Source: Rhizobium sp. Q54
Lineage (GTDB): Bacteria > Pseudomonadota > Alphaproteobacteria > UBA2966 > CAIVPW01
Assembly: GCA_945947575.1 (NCBI GenBank)
Contig: CAMEYM010000001.1
Location: 30,582-94,581 of the forward strand
Reading direction: 5' to 3'
Length of the DNA: 64,000 nt
Under the pieces are notes generated by a model. That model saw nothing but the letters and a program-made list of their open reading frames with translations. It did no database searches and was not told the DNA's origin. The position numbers were made by a program, and so were the translations under genes. This document shows positions 1 through 9,986 of the stretch, one piece after another. How positions within the stretch are numbered: the first letter of the stretch is position 1; each line of letters starts with the position of its first letter.

Positions 1-403
1 GGGCACCGCGGTGGCCGCCAAGCCGGTGGTGCTGTTCCGCTCGCACCGCGCCGGGGTTGCCGATGGCGACCAGGCGCGCGACTTTGTCTACGTCGATGAC
101 GCCGTCGACGTCGTGCTGTGGTTCCTCGACCACCCGGAGGTGTCCGGCCTGTTCAATCTCGGCTCGGGCAAGGCGCGCTCGTTCAAGGATCTCGCCCATG
201 CGGTGTTCGCGGCATCCGGACGCAAGGCGAACATCGAGTTCATCGACACGCCCGCCGCGATCCGCGAGCGCTACCAGTACTTCACCGAGGCGCCCATGCG
301 GCGGCTGCGCGACGCAGGCTACACGCGCCCGTTCACGTCGCTGGAGGATGGCGTGCGCCGGTACGTTCAGGACTTCCTGGCGACCAACCACCCCTATCGC
401 TGA
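1..403 (+). CDS. hldD: ADP-L-glycero-D-manno-heptose 6-epimerase / NAD-dependent epimerase, C-terminal part (5' end outside window)
   Basis: Reading frame open to the window edge; DGDQARDFVYVDDAVDVVLWFLDHPEVSGLFNLGSGKARSF and YFTEAPMRRLRDAGY are typical of HldD/RfaD. Confidence 0.85.
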   Translation, partial: GTAVAAKPVVLFRSHRAGVADGDQARDFVYVDDAVDVVLWFLDHPEVSGLFNLGSGKARSFKDLAHAVFAASGRKANIEFIDTPAAIRERYQYFTEAPMRRLRDAGYTRPFTSLEDGVRRYVQDFLATNHPYR

Positions 404-405
404 GC

Positions 406-894
406 TTAGAACTCGACGTCCTGCACCAGCGGCAGGCTCGGGTCATAGGTGCTGCTGAGGCGGAACGCGGCGGCGCGGGCGAAGCGCAAGGTCAGCGCCT
501 TGCGGCGCGCTGCGGCGATCGGGAGCGTGCTGGGAGCAGCGCGCAGCACTTGACCGCCAAAGCGATCGGCGATGATCAGCCCGGTATCGGCCGGCAGCAC
601 GTCGCGCGGGAACGTCTCCGGCACGGCGAAGTAGAAGACGTCGCAGAAACCGAGGTACTCGGTCCACTTCTTGTCGGCGCGGAAGTCGGCCAGGCTCGAC
701 TTGACCTCGGCGATGGCGACGGTGCCGTCCCGGCGCAGGCCCGCCACGTCCACCCGCCGGCCGATGCCGAGGGGAAACTCCAGTAGCGCGCAGTAGCCCA
801 TGTCGTGGAACAGTCGCGCCACGCCGCGCGCCAGGGCCATGCCGTCCGGCGACAGCGGCGCCTCGTCATTGGGGAACGGCAGCGATTCATCCAT
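406..894 (-). CDS. mmcB: MmcB-family DNA repair-associated protein
   Basis: ORF with ATG at 894; RRVDVAGLRRDGTVAIAEVKSSLADFRADKKWTEYLGFCDVFYFAVP motif of the alphaproteobacterial MmcB family. Confidence 0.8.
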   Translation of the reverse strand: MDESLPFPNDEAPLSPDGMALARGVARLFHDMGYCALLEFPLGIGRRVDVAGLRRDGTVAIAEVKSSLADFRADKKWTEYLGFCDVFYFAVPETFPRDVLPADTGLIIADRFGGQVLRAAPSTLPIAAARRKALTLRFARAAAFRLSSTYDPSLPLVQDVEF

Positions 895-946
895 GACGCC
901 GTTCAGTGTATCTTCCGCGCCCGCCTGACCTGAAGAGTTGAGTGAA

Positions 947-1714
947 ATGAGCTTGCAAGCACTGATCTGGGACGTCGACGGCACCCTCGCCGAGACCGAA
1001 GAAGCCCACCGCCACGCCTTCAACCGTACGTTCAAGGCGCACGGCTACGACTGGGAGTGGAGCCAGGACAAGTACCGCGAGCTCCTCAAGACCACCGGCG
1101 GCGTCGAGCGCATCACGCACTACCTGCGCACCGATCGCCCGGGAGCCCTCCCCGAAGGGGAGTTCATCGACATCGTCAAGAAGCTGCACAAGGCCAAGAC
1201 CGCGACCTACGTCGCCGCCATCGAGAACGGCGAAGTGCCGCTGCGCCCGGGCGTCGCGCGGCTGATGCGCGAAGCGCGCGCCGCCGGCGTGCGTCTCGCT
1301 ATCGCCACCACGACGAGCGCGCCCAACGTCGAGGCGTTGCTCAACAACTGCGCCGAGGGCGTGCGCATGGATTGGTTCGATGCCGTAGGCGCCGGCAACA
1401 TCGTGCCCAAGAAGAAGCCCGCCCCCGACATCTACAATTGGACGATCGAGAAACTTGGGCCCGACCCGCGCGACTGCGTGGCGCTCGAGGACTCGCGCAA
1501 CGGTCTGTTCTCCGCACAGGCGGCAGGCATCCCGTGCGTCATTACGTACTCCAGCTACACCGACGACCAAGAGTTCCCGGGAGCGCTCGCCGTTGCCGAC
1601 ACCTTCGGCGAGCCGAACGAGCCGGTGAAGATCGTCAGCGGCGATTTCGCCGGACGCAAGCATATCGACCTCGATCTCGTGCGCCGCTGGCACGGCGCGC
1701 GGAACACGCGCTAG
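947..1714 (+). CDS. HAD-superfamily hydrolase, CbbY/beta-phosphoglucomutase-like
   Basis: WDVDGTLAETEEAHRHAFN, ATTTSAPNVEALL, KKKPAPDIYNWTIEKLG, ALEDSRNG motifs. Confidence 0.85.
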   Translation: MSLQALIWDVDGTLAETEEAHRHAFNRTFKAHGYDWEWSQDKYRELLKTTGGVERITHYLRTDRPGALPEGEFIDIVKKLHKAKTATYVAAIENGEVPLRPGVARLMREARAAGVRLAIATTTSAPNVEALLNNCAEGVRMDWFDAVGAGNIVPKKKPAPDIYNWTIEKLGPDPRDCVALEDSRNGLFSAQAAGIPCVITYSSYTDDQEFPGALAVADTFGEPNEPVKIVSGDFAGRKHIDLDLVRRWHGARNTR

Positions 1715-1741
1715 GCGCGCGCAGCGCGCCTTCGGCACGAC
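1714..1741. repeat. Dispersed GC-rich hairpin repeat, copy 1 (convergent intergenic)
   Basis: GGCGCGCGCAGCGCGCCTTCGGCACGAC; 27/28 identical to 49438-49465; 7-bp stem GGCGCGC/GCGCGCC. Confidence 0.7.
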
Positions 1742-1743
1742 TG

Positions 1744-3735
1744 CTAGATGCGCGGCTCGACCTGGTTGCGCCGCAGGAAGTCGAACACCTCGGCGTAGTG
1801 GATGGCGAAGTTCAACCCTTGGGTCTCGCGCAGGCCCCAGGTGTTGACGCCGACGACGCGGTCGCCGAGGAACAGCGGTCCGCCAGAGTTGCCGGGATTG
1901 ATCGCCGTGTCGGTCTGCAGGTAGCGGACCCTGGGACCGGCGGTGACGCCCGCCGCTTCCATGTCGCGCACGGCGCTGACGACGCCGCGGGTGAGCGAAT
2001 AGTCGAGCCCCTTGGGATGCCCGATCGCCTCGACCGTGGCGCCCACCGGCAGCGCCGCCTCGCTGCGGAACAGCACGGGTTCTCCGCGCGTCTGCACCGC
2101 CACCAAGGCGAGATCGCGTAACGAATCCTCGGCGATGACGCGGCCGACGCTGTCGGCGCCCGAGAGCTGCTTCACGGTCACCAGGCGGCTTCCTTCGATG
2201 ACGTGGAAGTTCGTCAGCACGAGGTCCGGCGCCACATAGAATCCGCTACCCGACCCGGTCGGCGTCTCGATGGCCACGACGCTGCCGAACCGCCGGTCGC
2301 CCGTGGCCGGTGCTGCCGCGCGCGGGGCGGCGGTGTTCGCCACGGCCGGCGCTGCGGTCAAGGCCGCCCGCAACTCTGCTGCGCTGGGCATGGGCCGGGG
2401 CGTCATGGCTTCCGCGGCGCGCAGGACGTCGGCAAGTCTGACGGTCACGACCGCATCCTCGAACGCCGTGACGTCGCGCTCGGTGCCAGTGCCGGCCAGA
2501 TGCTGCGTTCGGTTGCGATCGTCGGCGTGCAGGTCGTAGACCAGGCGGAAGTCGCGCGACTCGCGCAGGTCCAGTGCGCCCGTGAAGTACGCGTTGCCCG
2601 CCCGGTCGAGCACGTGGAACGCCACCATCCCTGCCTTCTGGACGCCGATCGTGCCGCGCCAGAAGCGATACGAGCGCCACACCGGCTCATCGACCTGCTG
2701 CGGTGTGCGGCCTAGGGTGAGGAGTGCGTCGTCGTACTCCTTGCGCGCCTTCGCCAGTCCTTCGGTCGTCGGCGCGAACGCGCCGAGCAGATTGATCAGA
2801 CGCGCCTGCCCGACCTCCTCACGCTCCACGGCCTGACGCGCGCGCAGAAGGTTCACCTCGGCGATCTGAAACTCGATGTTGGGAACCGTGCGGACGCCGG
2901 CTTTGTATTCCGAGTCAATGGCTTCGCGATTGCTCGCTGTGCGAGTGACGCGCGCCGCGCCGGGAGCAACGACGACCAGCAGTCCGTTGCCGGGTGTGCT
3001 CAAGGCAAGGTCGAGGGACGCGCGCTCGGCGGGGAACCCATCGTTGGCAGCAAGCGCCATCGGGAAGCCACCGCGCTGGGTGGGCGCCGTGGCGATCAAG
3101 TCGACCAACGTCAGCGGCGCGGCCGCGCTGGCGCCCATGGGCAACCCCGCGGCGCGCGCCTTCGCCTGCACTTCGCCGTTGGCACGCGCCGCAGCAACCG
3201 TGCCGCGCTGTCGCGCCGCCGCGATCTCGGCCGCCGCCAGCGCCGCGTGGCGCGTGACCAGCTCGGTGCGCGCCGCGTTCGGCAGGTGGTCGCGGTAGCG
3301 CGCATGCACTTCAGCGAGCTCCGCGCTGGTCGCGAACGCCACATAACGGGCTGCGGCGTCGGCGTTGTCCCGGTGGAACTGCGCGACGTCGAGCGCGACG
3401 GGATACGAGGAAAAGAAGTTCGGCTCGGTGAGCAGCGCGTAGCGCGCAAATGCATCCGCCGCGCCTGCGCGCATCTGCGCTTCGAGGGCGCGCACCTCGT
3501 TCTCGGTCCCGGGCACGGTGCGGGCCTGCTGCAGCGCAGTCTGGATCGTTCGCCACTCGCTCGGCGGCGCCGGCCAGCGCACCGTCGCGAGCGGCGACGG
3601 GGCGGCAACCGCAACGGCGGCGGGGGATGCGTTGGCAAGCCGTGCCGCGCCCGGCTCCGGCGCCGTGGTGGGTGCGCAGGCTGCGACCGACATCGCCAGC
3701 GCCGCCACGAGCATCCGTCCCCACAAACCCGACAT
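1744..3735 (-). CDS. Lipoprotein with C-terminal trypsin-like (S1/DegP-type) serine protease domain
   Basis: Lipobox-like ALAMSVAACAP; LTNFHVIEGS, DLALVAV and NPGNSGGPLFLGD triad motifs. Confidence 0.8.
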   Translation of the reverse strand: MSGLWGRMLVAALAMSVAACAPTTAPEPGAARLANASPAAVAVAAPSPLATVRWPAPPSEWRTIQTALQQARTVPGTENEVRALEAQMRAGAADAFARYALLTEPNFFSSYPVALDVAQFHRDNADAAARYVAFATSAELAEVHARYRDHLPNAARTELVTRHAALAAAEIAAARQRGTVAAARANGEVQAKARAAGLPMGASAAAPLTLVDLIATAPTQRGGFPMALAANDGFPAERASLDLALSTPGNGLLVVVAPGAARVTRTASNREAIDSEYKAGVRTVPNIEFQIAEVNLLRARQAVEREEVGQARLINLLGAFAPTTEGLAKARKEYDDALLTLGRTPQQVDEPVWRSYRFWRGTIGVQKAGMVAFHVLDRAGNAYFTGALDLRESRDFRLVYDLHADDRNRTQHLAGTGTERDVTAFEDAVVTVRLADVLRAAEAMTPRPMPSAAELRAALTAAPAVANTAAPRAAAPATGDRRFGSVVAIETPTGSGSGFYVAPDLVLTNFHVIEGSRLVTVKQLSGADSVGRVIAEDSLRDLALVAVQTRGEPVLFRSEAALPVGATVEAIGHPKGLDYSLTRGVVSAVRDMEAAGVTAGPRVRYLQTDTAINPGNSGGPLFLGDRVVGVNTWGLRETQGLNFAIHYAEVFDFLRRNQVEPRI

Positions 3736-3874
3736 GGCGCGAGCCCCTCCGCGATGAGAACAAAACAGGATCGCCCCGAATCCCAGCTCCGGTCAAGCCC
3801 TCGTCAGGGACGCCCGCGACTCGCCGGGCGTGCGGGAGTATCCTGGCCGCAGTACGAGTTCCGGGGGGTCTTCC

Positions 3875-4882
3875 ATGCAGCGTAGCTTTGTTGCGGCTCT
3901 CGCCGGTGCCGCCGCCAATGTTGTTGTCGCGGCGGCCGCGTCCGCCAATCCCACAGCCTACAACGTCGCCCCACTGCTCCAAGCGCGCGATGCGTTCGCC
4001 GACCGCTTTTGGGGACTGCTGCAAGGACCGGTCGCTCCGGTGCAACCGCCCGCGACGCAGGGCCAGCTCTACGATTTCCGCCAGGTACTGGGTCAGCCGG
4101 ATCCGTTCGCGCAGCGCTTCTACGGCCAGGCCATCCCGCCGCCGCCCGCCGCGACCGCGCCGCAGGCCCGGCTCGCGCCGGCACCCGCGCCCGTTACCGC
4201 GCCTCCCACTGCCGTCCTGGCCGCGCCGGCACCGGTGCCGGTGCAGATCGTCCAGGCGCCGGCGCCTGCCGCGCGTGCGATCCCGCCGGGTCTCGCCCTC
4301 GCCGCCGCAGCCGAGCCGAGCCGCTGGTACATGTCGGGCGCCGTCGGCGCCGCCACCCTCAGCGAGGCGACCACCACGGGCGCCGCCGTCTCCAACCAGT
4401 CTGCCTACGACGTCGGTCCGGTCCTGGCGTTCGCGATCGGCAACCGGCGCAATGCCAACCTCGCCTACGAAGGCGAGTTCTCGATGCGCACGTTCGGTCT
4501 TTCGACCATCACGCCGGCGGGCGGAGCGCCCGCCTCGGCGACGGGCACCGTTTCCAACGTGGCGCTGCTCGCCAACGTCGTGTGGAACACGAACTTCGGC
4601 TGGCGCTTCAATCCGTACCTGTTGGGCGGCGCCGGCCTGGCCCAGCACAAGCTCGACGCCGTCGATGCGCCGGGCATCGTTGCCACCACCGGCGACGATC
4701 TCGTCATCGCCTATCAGTTGGGATTCGGCGCGGACTTGCCGCTAAACCAGCGCTGGTCGCTCGACACGTCCTACCGCTATTTTGCGACGCTTGCGCCGGA
4801 GTTCACCGACGCGGCCGGCAATACATTTGAAACCGCGGTCGCGAGCCACAACTTCCTAGTCGGCGCCCGTTATCGCTTCTAG
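3875..4882 (+). CDS. Secreted outer-membrane beta-barrel protein with Pro/Ala-rich linker
   Basis: Signal peptide MQRSFVAALAGAAANVVVAAAASA; C-terminal barrel-like segments ending VASHNFLVGARYRF. Confidence 0.65.
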   Translation: MQRSFVAALAGAAANVVVAAAASANPTAYNVAPLLQARDAFADRFWGLLQGPVAPVQPPATQGQLYDFRQVLGQPDPFAQRFYGQAIPPPPAATAPQARLAPAPAPVTAPPTAVLAAPAPVPVQIVQAPAPAARAIPPGLALAAAAEPSRWYMSGAVGAATLSEATTTGAAVSNQSAYDVGPVLAFAIGNRRNANLAYEGEFSMRTFGLSTITPAGGAPASATGTVSNVALLANVVWNTNFGWRFNPYLLGGAGLAQHKLDAVDAPGIVATTGDDLVIAYQLGFGADLPLNQRWSLDTSYRYFATLAPEFTDAAGNTFETAVASHNFLVGARYRF

Positions 4883-4902
4883 GCAGGATCGGACCCCCGG
4901 GG

Positions 4903-5505
4903 ATGAGACACGACGCGATGTTCTTTGCCCGCTGGCTGCGCGATCCGCGCGGCATGGGCAGCGTCGTGCCCAGCGGGCGAACCCTCGCGTTGGCAATGGC
5001 CGAGCCCGCCGCCAAAGCCTACAAGACTCCCATCCTCGAGCTCGGCGGCGGCACCGGCACCGTTACCGAAGCTCTGCTGGAGTGCGGCCTCGACCCGAAC
5101 GATCTGATCGTCTTCGAGCGCGACGTGCAGCTGCACCGTCACTTGGAGCAGCGATTCCCGCAGGTGCGGGTGGTGCTTGGCGATGCCGCGCACGCCGATC
5201 GCGTATTGGCGCAGATGGGCGTCGAAGCGGTGGGGGGAGTCGTCTCCAGCCTGCCGCTCCTGTCGATGCCGCTGCTGACGCGCCGGCGCATCCTCGGCTC
5301 GGCGTTCCGCTGCCTCGGGCCCGAAGGATTCCTGCTGCAGTTCACCTACGGTCCGGTGTCGCCGCTGCCCGATCGGATGCTCTCGAATCTCGGCCTGCGC
5401 GGCCGTGCCATCGACCGGGTTTGGCGCAACGTTCCGCCCGCCACGGTGTGGCGCTACGAGCGCCATCCATTCACCGCCGCAGTAGTCCCCAGGCCAAGTC
5501 CTTGA
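4903..5505 (+). CDS. SAM-dependent methyltransferase, phospholipid N-methyltransferase (PmtA)-like
   Basis: ILELGGGTGTVTEALLECGL, LIVFERDVQLHRHLEQRFPQVRVVLGDA, SSLPLLSMP. Confidence 0.7.
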   Translation: MRHDAMFFARWLRDPRGMGSVVPSGRTLALAMAEPAAKAYKTPILELGGGTGTVTEALLECGLDPNDLIVFERDVQLHRHLEQRFPQVRVVLGDAAHADRVLAQMGVEAVGGVVSSLPLLSMPLLTRRRILGSAFRCLGPEGFLLQFTYGPVSPLPDRMLSNLGLRGRAIDRVWRNVPPATVWRYERHPFTAAVVPRPSP

Positions 5506-5528
5506 CTTTCGCGGCAGATCGCCGCATA

Positions 5529-5609
5529 TACCCCTCGTACTCCGGTCCTGACGCGCCAACTCGCCGCTGGTGAGGGCGCGTCTTGCGATAGATGGGGTAC
5601 GAGTAGGTA
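5529..5609 (+). ncRNA. Candidate structured 5' leader RNA upstream of DEAD-box helicase
   Basis: Nested stems: TACC(5529-5532)/GGTA(5606-5609), CTCGTAC(5534-5540)/GTACGAG(5597-5603), GACGCGCC(5550-5557)/GGCGCGTC(5575-5582), CTCGCC(5560-5565)/GGTGAG(5569-5574) with a GCT loop. Confidence 0.45.
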
Positions 5610-5686
5610 CCTCGACGATCGCGCGTGGCTCCAGTCCCTGGAAGCCTCGTCCCGAGTTCCCTAAAGAGTAATACGGCCAGGCCCCG

Positions 5687-6991
<1,305 letters not shown>

Positions 6992-7000
6992 CGGCTTGGA

Positions 7001-7034
7001 ACGGTCCCCTCTCTTGGGAGGGGGAGGGGACCGT
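7001..7034. terminator. Hairpin after rhlE
   Basis: ACGGTCCCCTC(7001-7011)/GAGGGGACCGT(7024-7034); no clear T-tract. Confidence 0.4.
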
Positions 7035-7071
7035 ATCCATTCCTGCCAGACCTAGGATTTCTGCGGCTTCT

Positions 7072-7097
7072 CGGCCCATCGATTTTTCGATGGGCCG
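7072..7097. terminator. Perfect 11-bp hairpin with TTTT loop between rhlE and tRNA-Arg
   Basis: CGGCCCATCGA TTTT TCGATGGGCCG. Confidence 0.4.
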
Positions 7098-7196
7098 TTG
7101 TCGATTCCGGCCGGGGTAGCATCGAGCCCCTCCCGCCGGGAGTGACGCCACTTCGAATAGACGACGTCTATCGCAAGCATCATGTCTTGTGAGGAG

Positions 7197-7273
7197 TGGC
7201 GCGCCCGGCAGGATTCGAACCTGCGACCCCTGGCTTCGGAGGCCAGTGCTCTAATCCACTGAGCTACGGGCGC
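7197..7273 (-). tRNA. tRNA-Arg (anticodon CCG), CCA encoded
   Basis: Reverse complement folds as GCGCCCG-TA-GCTC...GAGC-A-CTGGC-CTCCGAA-GCCAG-...-GCAGG-TTCGAAT-CCTGC-CGGGCGC-G-CCA. Confidence 0.95.
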
Positions 7274-7370
7274 GCGATGGGGTCACCATACTCTGCCCAG
7301 GAAGCCGCGCAAACTGCCGCATACGCCTGCGGTGACGGGCCAAGTCCCGGGCGCTATCATCCGCCCCCTC

Positions 7371-7568
7371 ATGACCGCGACCACCACCACCACCGACGCC
7401 CCCGAGATCGTCCAGTCGGACTCGACCAAGGTCATCTGCGACGGCAATGGCCTCGGCGGCCATCCGCGGGTGTATCTCACCATGGGCGCGGGCGACGGGG
7501 TCGACTGCCCGTACTGCGACCGCCGCTTCGTGTTGAAACCCGGCGCCAAGGCCGCGTCCGGCCACTAG
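7371..7568 (+). CDS. Zinc-finger (CHCC/NDUFS6-like) small protein
   Basis: ICDGNGLGGHPRVYLTMGAGDGVDCPYCDRRFVL. Confidence 0.85.
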   Translation: MTATTTTTDAPEIVQSDSTKVICDGNGLGGHPRVYLTMGAGDGVDCPYCDRRFVLKPGAKAASGH

Positions 7569-7578
7569 GTCCCCCAGC

Positions 7579-8238
7579 ATGCGTATTGTTTCCGTCAACG
7601 TTGGCGGCCTCAGCGAGATGCTGAATCGCCGCGGACAGCCGTATCTATCCGGCATCCTGAAGTCGCCCGTCTCCGGCCCCGTCAACGTCACCTTCGCCGG
7701 CGTCATCGGCGATGCCCAGGGCAACCAGAAGGTGCACGGCGGCCCCGACAACGCGGTGTACGCGTACTCGGCCGATCACTACGCCGCCTGGCGGCGCGAG
7801 GAAGGGCGCGACGACCTGGCGCCCGGCTTCTTCGGCGAGAACCTCACCGTCGCGGCGCTGCACGAACAGGACGTGCGCATCGGCGACGTCTATCGCGCCG
7901 GCTCGGCGCTGCTCGAGGTGACGCAGCCGCGCCTGCCCTGCGACACGCTCGGCGTGCGCGTCGGTGACAAGCATTTCCCCGATCGCTTCCTCAAGAGCCG
8001 CCGCACCGGCATGTACCTGCGCGTGCTCAAGGAAGGCACGGTGCACGCGGGCGACGAGTTTCTTCGCGAGCGCACCGGCAGCGTGACGATTCCCGACGCC
8101 GTCGACATCATCGAGGGCGACGCGGGCACCACCGCAACGCTGCGCAAGCTCTCCGCCGAATCGGCGCTCTCCAAGCGCTGGCGCGCCAAGGTGGACAAGA
8201 AGCTCGCCGACCTGGCCGCTCCGGCCGCCGCGCCATGA
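7579..8238 (+). CDS. MOSC domain protein (YiiM-like)
   Basis: GDAQGNQKVHGGPDNAVYAYSADHYAAW, GFFGENLTV, VTQPRLPCDTLGVRVGD. Confidence 0.88.
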   Translation: MRIVSVNVGGLSEMLNRRGQPYLSGILKSPVSGPVNVTFAGVIGDAQGNQKVHGGPDNAVYAYSADHYAAWRREEGRDDLAPGFFGENLTVAALHEQDVRIGDVYRAGSALLEVTQPRLPCDTLGVRVGDKHFPDRFLKSRRTGMYLRVLKEGTVHAGDEFLRERTGSVTIPDAVDIIEGDAGTTATLRKLSAESALSKRWRAKVDKKLADLAAPAAAP

Positions 8239-9344
8239 TGCGCGGCGCCACTCTCGCCGCGCTGCTCGCCACGGGCGTGGCCTTCGTCGCGCTGGCGCAA
8301 CAGGCGCCGCCCATGCCGGGGATGCCGCCGCCCGCCCAGCCCAACGCGCAAATGCAGCAGGCTGCCGCCGGCGGTCCCAACTGCCACCAGACCCACACCG
8401 CGCTCAGCCGCGACGGCATGGCCTTTAACGCCGAGGGCGAGATCCTCGTGCGCGCCTCGGTGCCCGATGGCGTGCGCCTCCCGGGCGGCACGCTCGGCGT
8501 CTACTACGTCACCGGCGGCGACGACCACGGCATCTTCCTGGGCAAGCCGTCCGGCAATCGCTGGGAGCGCGGCGAGAAGGTGCTGCTCGACGGAGTCTTC
8601 GACGGCAACGCCGTCGATCCCGACGCGGTCAACCTGCCCGACGGGCGCATCCGTCTCTTCTACTACAAGGGTTCGTTCGTCGGCGGCGCGGCGCCGTCGC
8701 CGATCGCGCCGTTCTACTCGGCGATCTCCACCGACGGCGTGCGCTTCACCGTCGAGGGCAAGGTGTTCGAGATCGAAGGCGGCACCGACCCGTCCGTCGT
8801 GGTACTGCCGGACGGCTCCTGGCTGCTCGCGGTGGCGCGCGCCCAGCAGCAGCAGATGGTGGTCGCGCGCTCGACCGACGGCACCCGCTTCGAGACCGTC
8901 GCGACGCTCGCCAACGGCGGCATCCCCGAGCTGCTCGTGCTGCCGAACGGCAGCGTGCGCCTGTTCTTCAACGGCTCCGGCGGCAATGGGGTGCCGCCCG
9001 GCATGGTCAGCCGCATCTCCACCGACGGCGGCCGCACGTGGCGCGACGAGCTAGGCACGCGCCTCAATCACCCCGGCTTCGCCGCCGATCCGTCGGTCGT
9101 GCGCTTGGACAACGGCCAGTACCGGATGTTCTACAAGACCGCCGACCAGGCCTGCGAGCAGGCCAATCGTCCGGCGATGCCGCCTGGCGCGCCCGCGGGC
9201 GCAATGCCCCCCGGCGCCCCCATCGGCCCGCCGCAGACGTTCGGCCCCGGTCAGCAGCCGCTGCCTCCCATGCCGGGCGGCCCCGCGGGCGGCGTACCGC
9301 AAGGCCAGCCAAAAGGCCAGCCCAAGGGCCCGCCCACGCCCTAG
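8235..9344 (+). CDS. Secreted sialidase-like beta-propeller protein
   Basis: Signal peptide; repeated STDGVRF/STDGTRF/STDGGRTW Asp-box-like motifs; Pro/Gln/Gly-rich C-terminus. Confidence 0.6.
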   Translation: MMRGATLAALLATGVAFVALAQQAPPMPGMPPPAQPNAQMQQAAAGGPNCHQTHTALSRDGMAFNAEGEILVRASVPDGVRLPGGTLGVYYVTGGDDHGIFLGKPSGNRWERGEKVLLDGVFDGNAVDPDAVNLPDGRIRLFYYKGSFVGGAAPSPIAPFYSAISTDGVRFTVEGKVFEIEGGTDPSVVVLPDGSWLLAVARAQQQQMVVARSTDGTRFETVATLANGGIPELLVLPNGSVRLFFNGSGGNGVPPGMVSRISTDGGRTWRDELGTRLNHPGFAADPSVVRLDNGQYRMFYKTADQACEQANRPAMPPGAPAGAMPPGAPIGPPQTFGPGQQPLPPMPGGPAGGVPQGQPKGQPKGPPTP

Positions 9345-9372
9345 TTCGGGGCGGCACGGCGCGAACGCGAGT

Positions 9373-9873
9373 CTACTTCGGCAGCACCGCCGGTGCCGTG
9401 AACACGTGGTCGCGGTTGGCGACCGGTGTGTGACATGTCACGCACTCCTGGGAGAATTCGGCGTTGGCGCCGTACGGCCGCTGCTCCGCTGCCAACCAGC
9501 GCGCCCATCCCCAGCCGCGCGTCGCCGCATACTTCTGGGTGTCCTTGAACATAAACTCGGCGTGGACGAAAGCCCCCGGGCCCTTGGCGGTCGGCCAGCC
9601 GGGCACCTCGCCCTCGCGCCACACGACCTTGCCCAGGATGGCTCCGTTCGGCCACGGGTTGGTGTTGCCAGCGCGGGCCGCGGCAACGGCGATATCGTTG
9701 CCGATGACCACGCGAATGGTGTTGTTGTCGGTCCGGTAGCTGGGCGCGACGATCTGCCAGTTCTGCCAGCCGGTCGGATAGGCGATCCCGTTCGGCGCCG
9801 GATCTGCGGCGTACGCCGCGGAAAGAGTCATACCGACCACCATCATCGTGGCGGCGATGAGTTTCGACTGCAT
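9373..9873 (-). CDS. Cytochrome P460-family protein
   Basis: Signal peptide, NNTIRVVIGNDIAV, KVVWREGEVPGWP, C-terminal ECVTCHTPV heme motif. Confidence 0.75.
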   Translation of the reverse strand: MQSKLIAATMMVVGMTLSAAYAADPAPNGIAYPTGWQNWQIVAPSYRTDNNTIRVVIGNDIAVAAARAGNTNPWPNGAILGKVVWREGEVPGWPTAKGPGAFVHAEFMFKDTQKYAATRGWGWARWLAAEQRPYGANAEFSQECVTCHTPVANRDHVFTAPAVLPK

Positions 9874-9986
9874 AGCGTCCCCCCTCAGGTTGCAGGAGCC
9901 TGATCATACCAGCCCCGCAAGCTCAGTCGGAACAGTTCGTCGCCGCGCAGGCCGGCACCTGCCGGTCGCGGTATATATCTGCCCGC

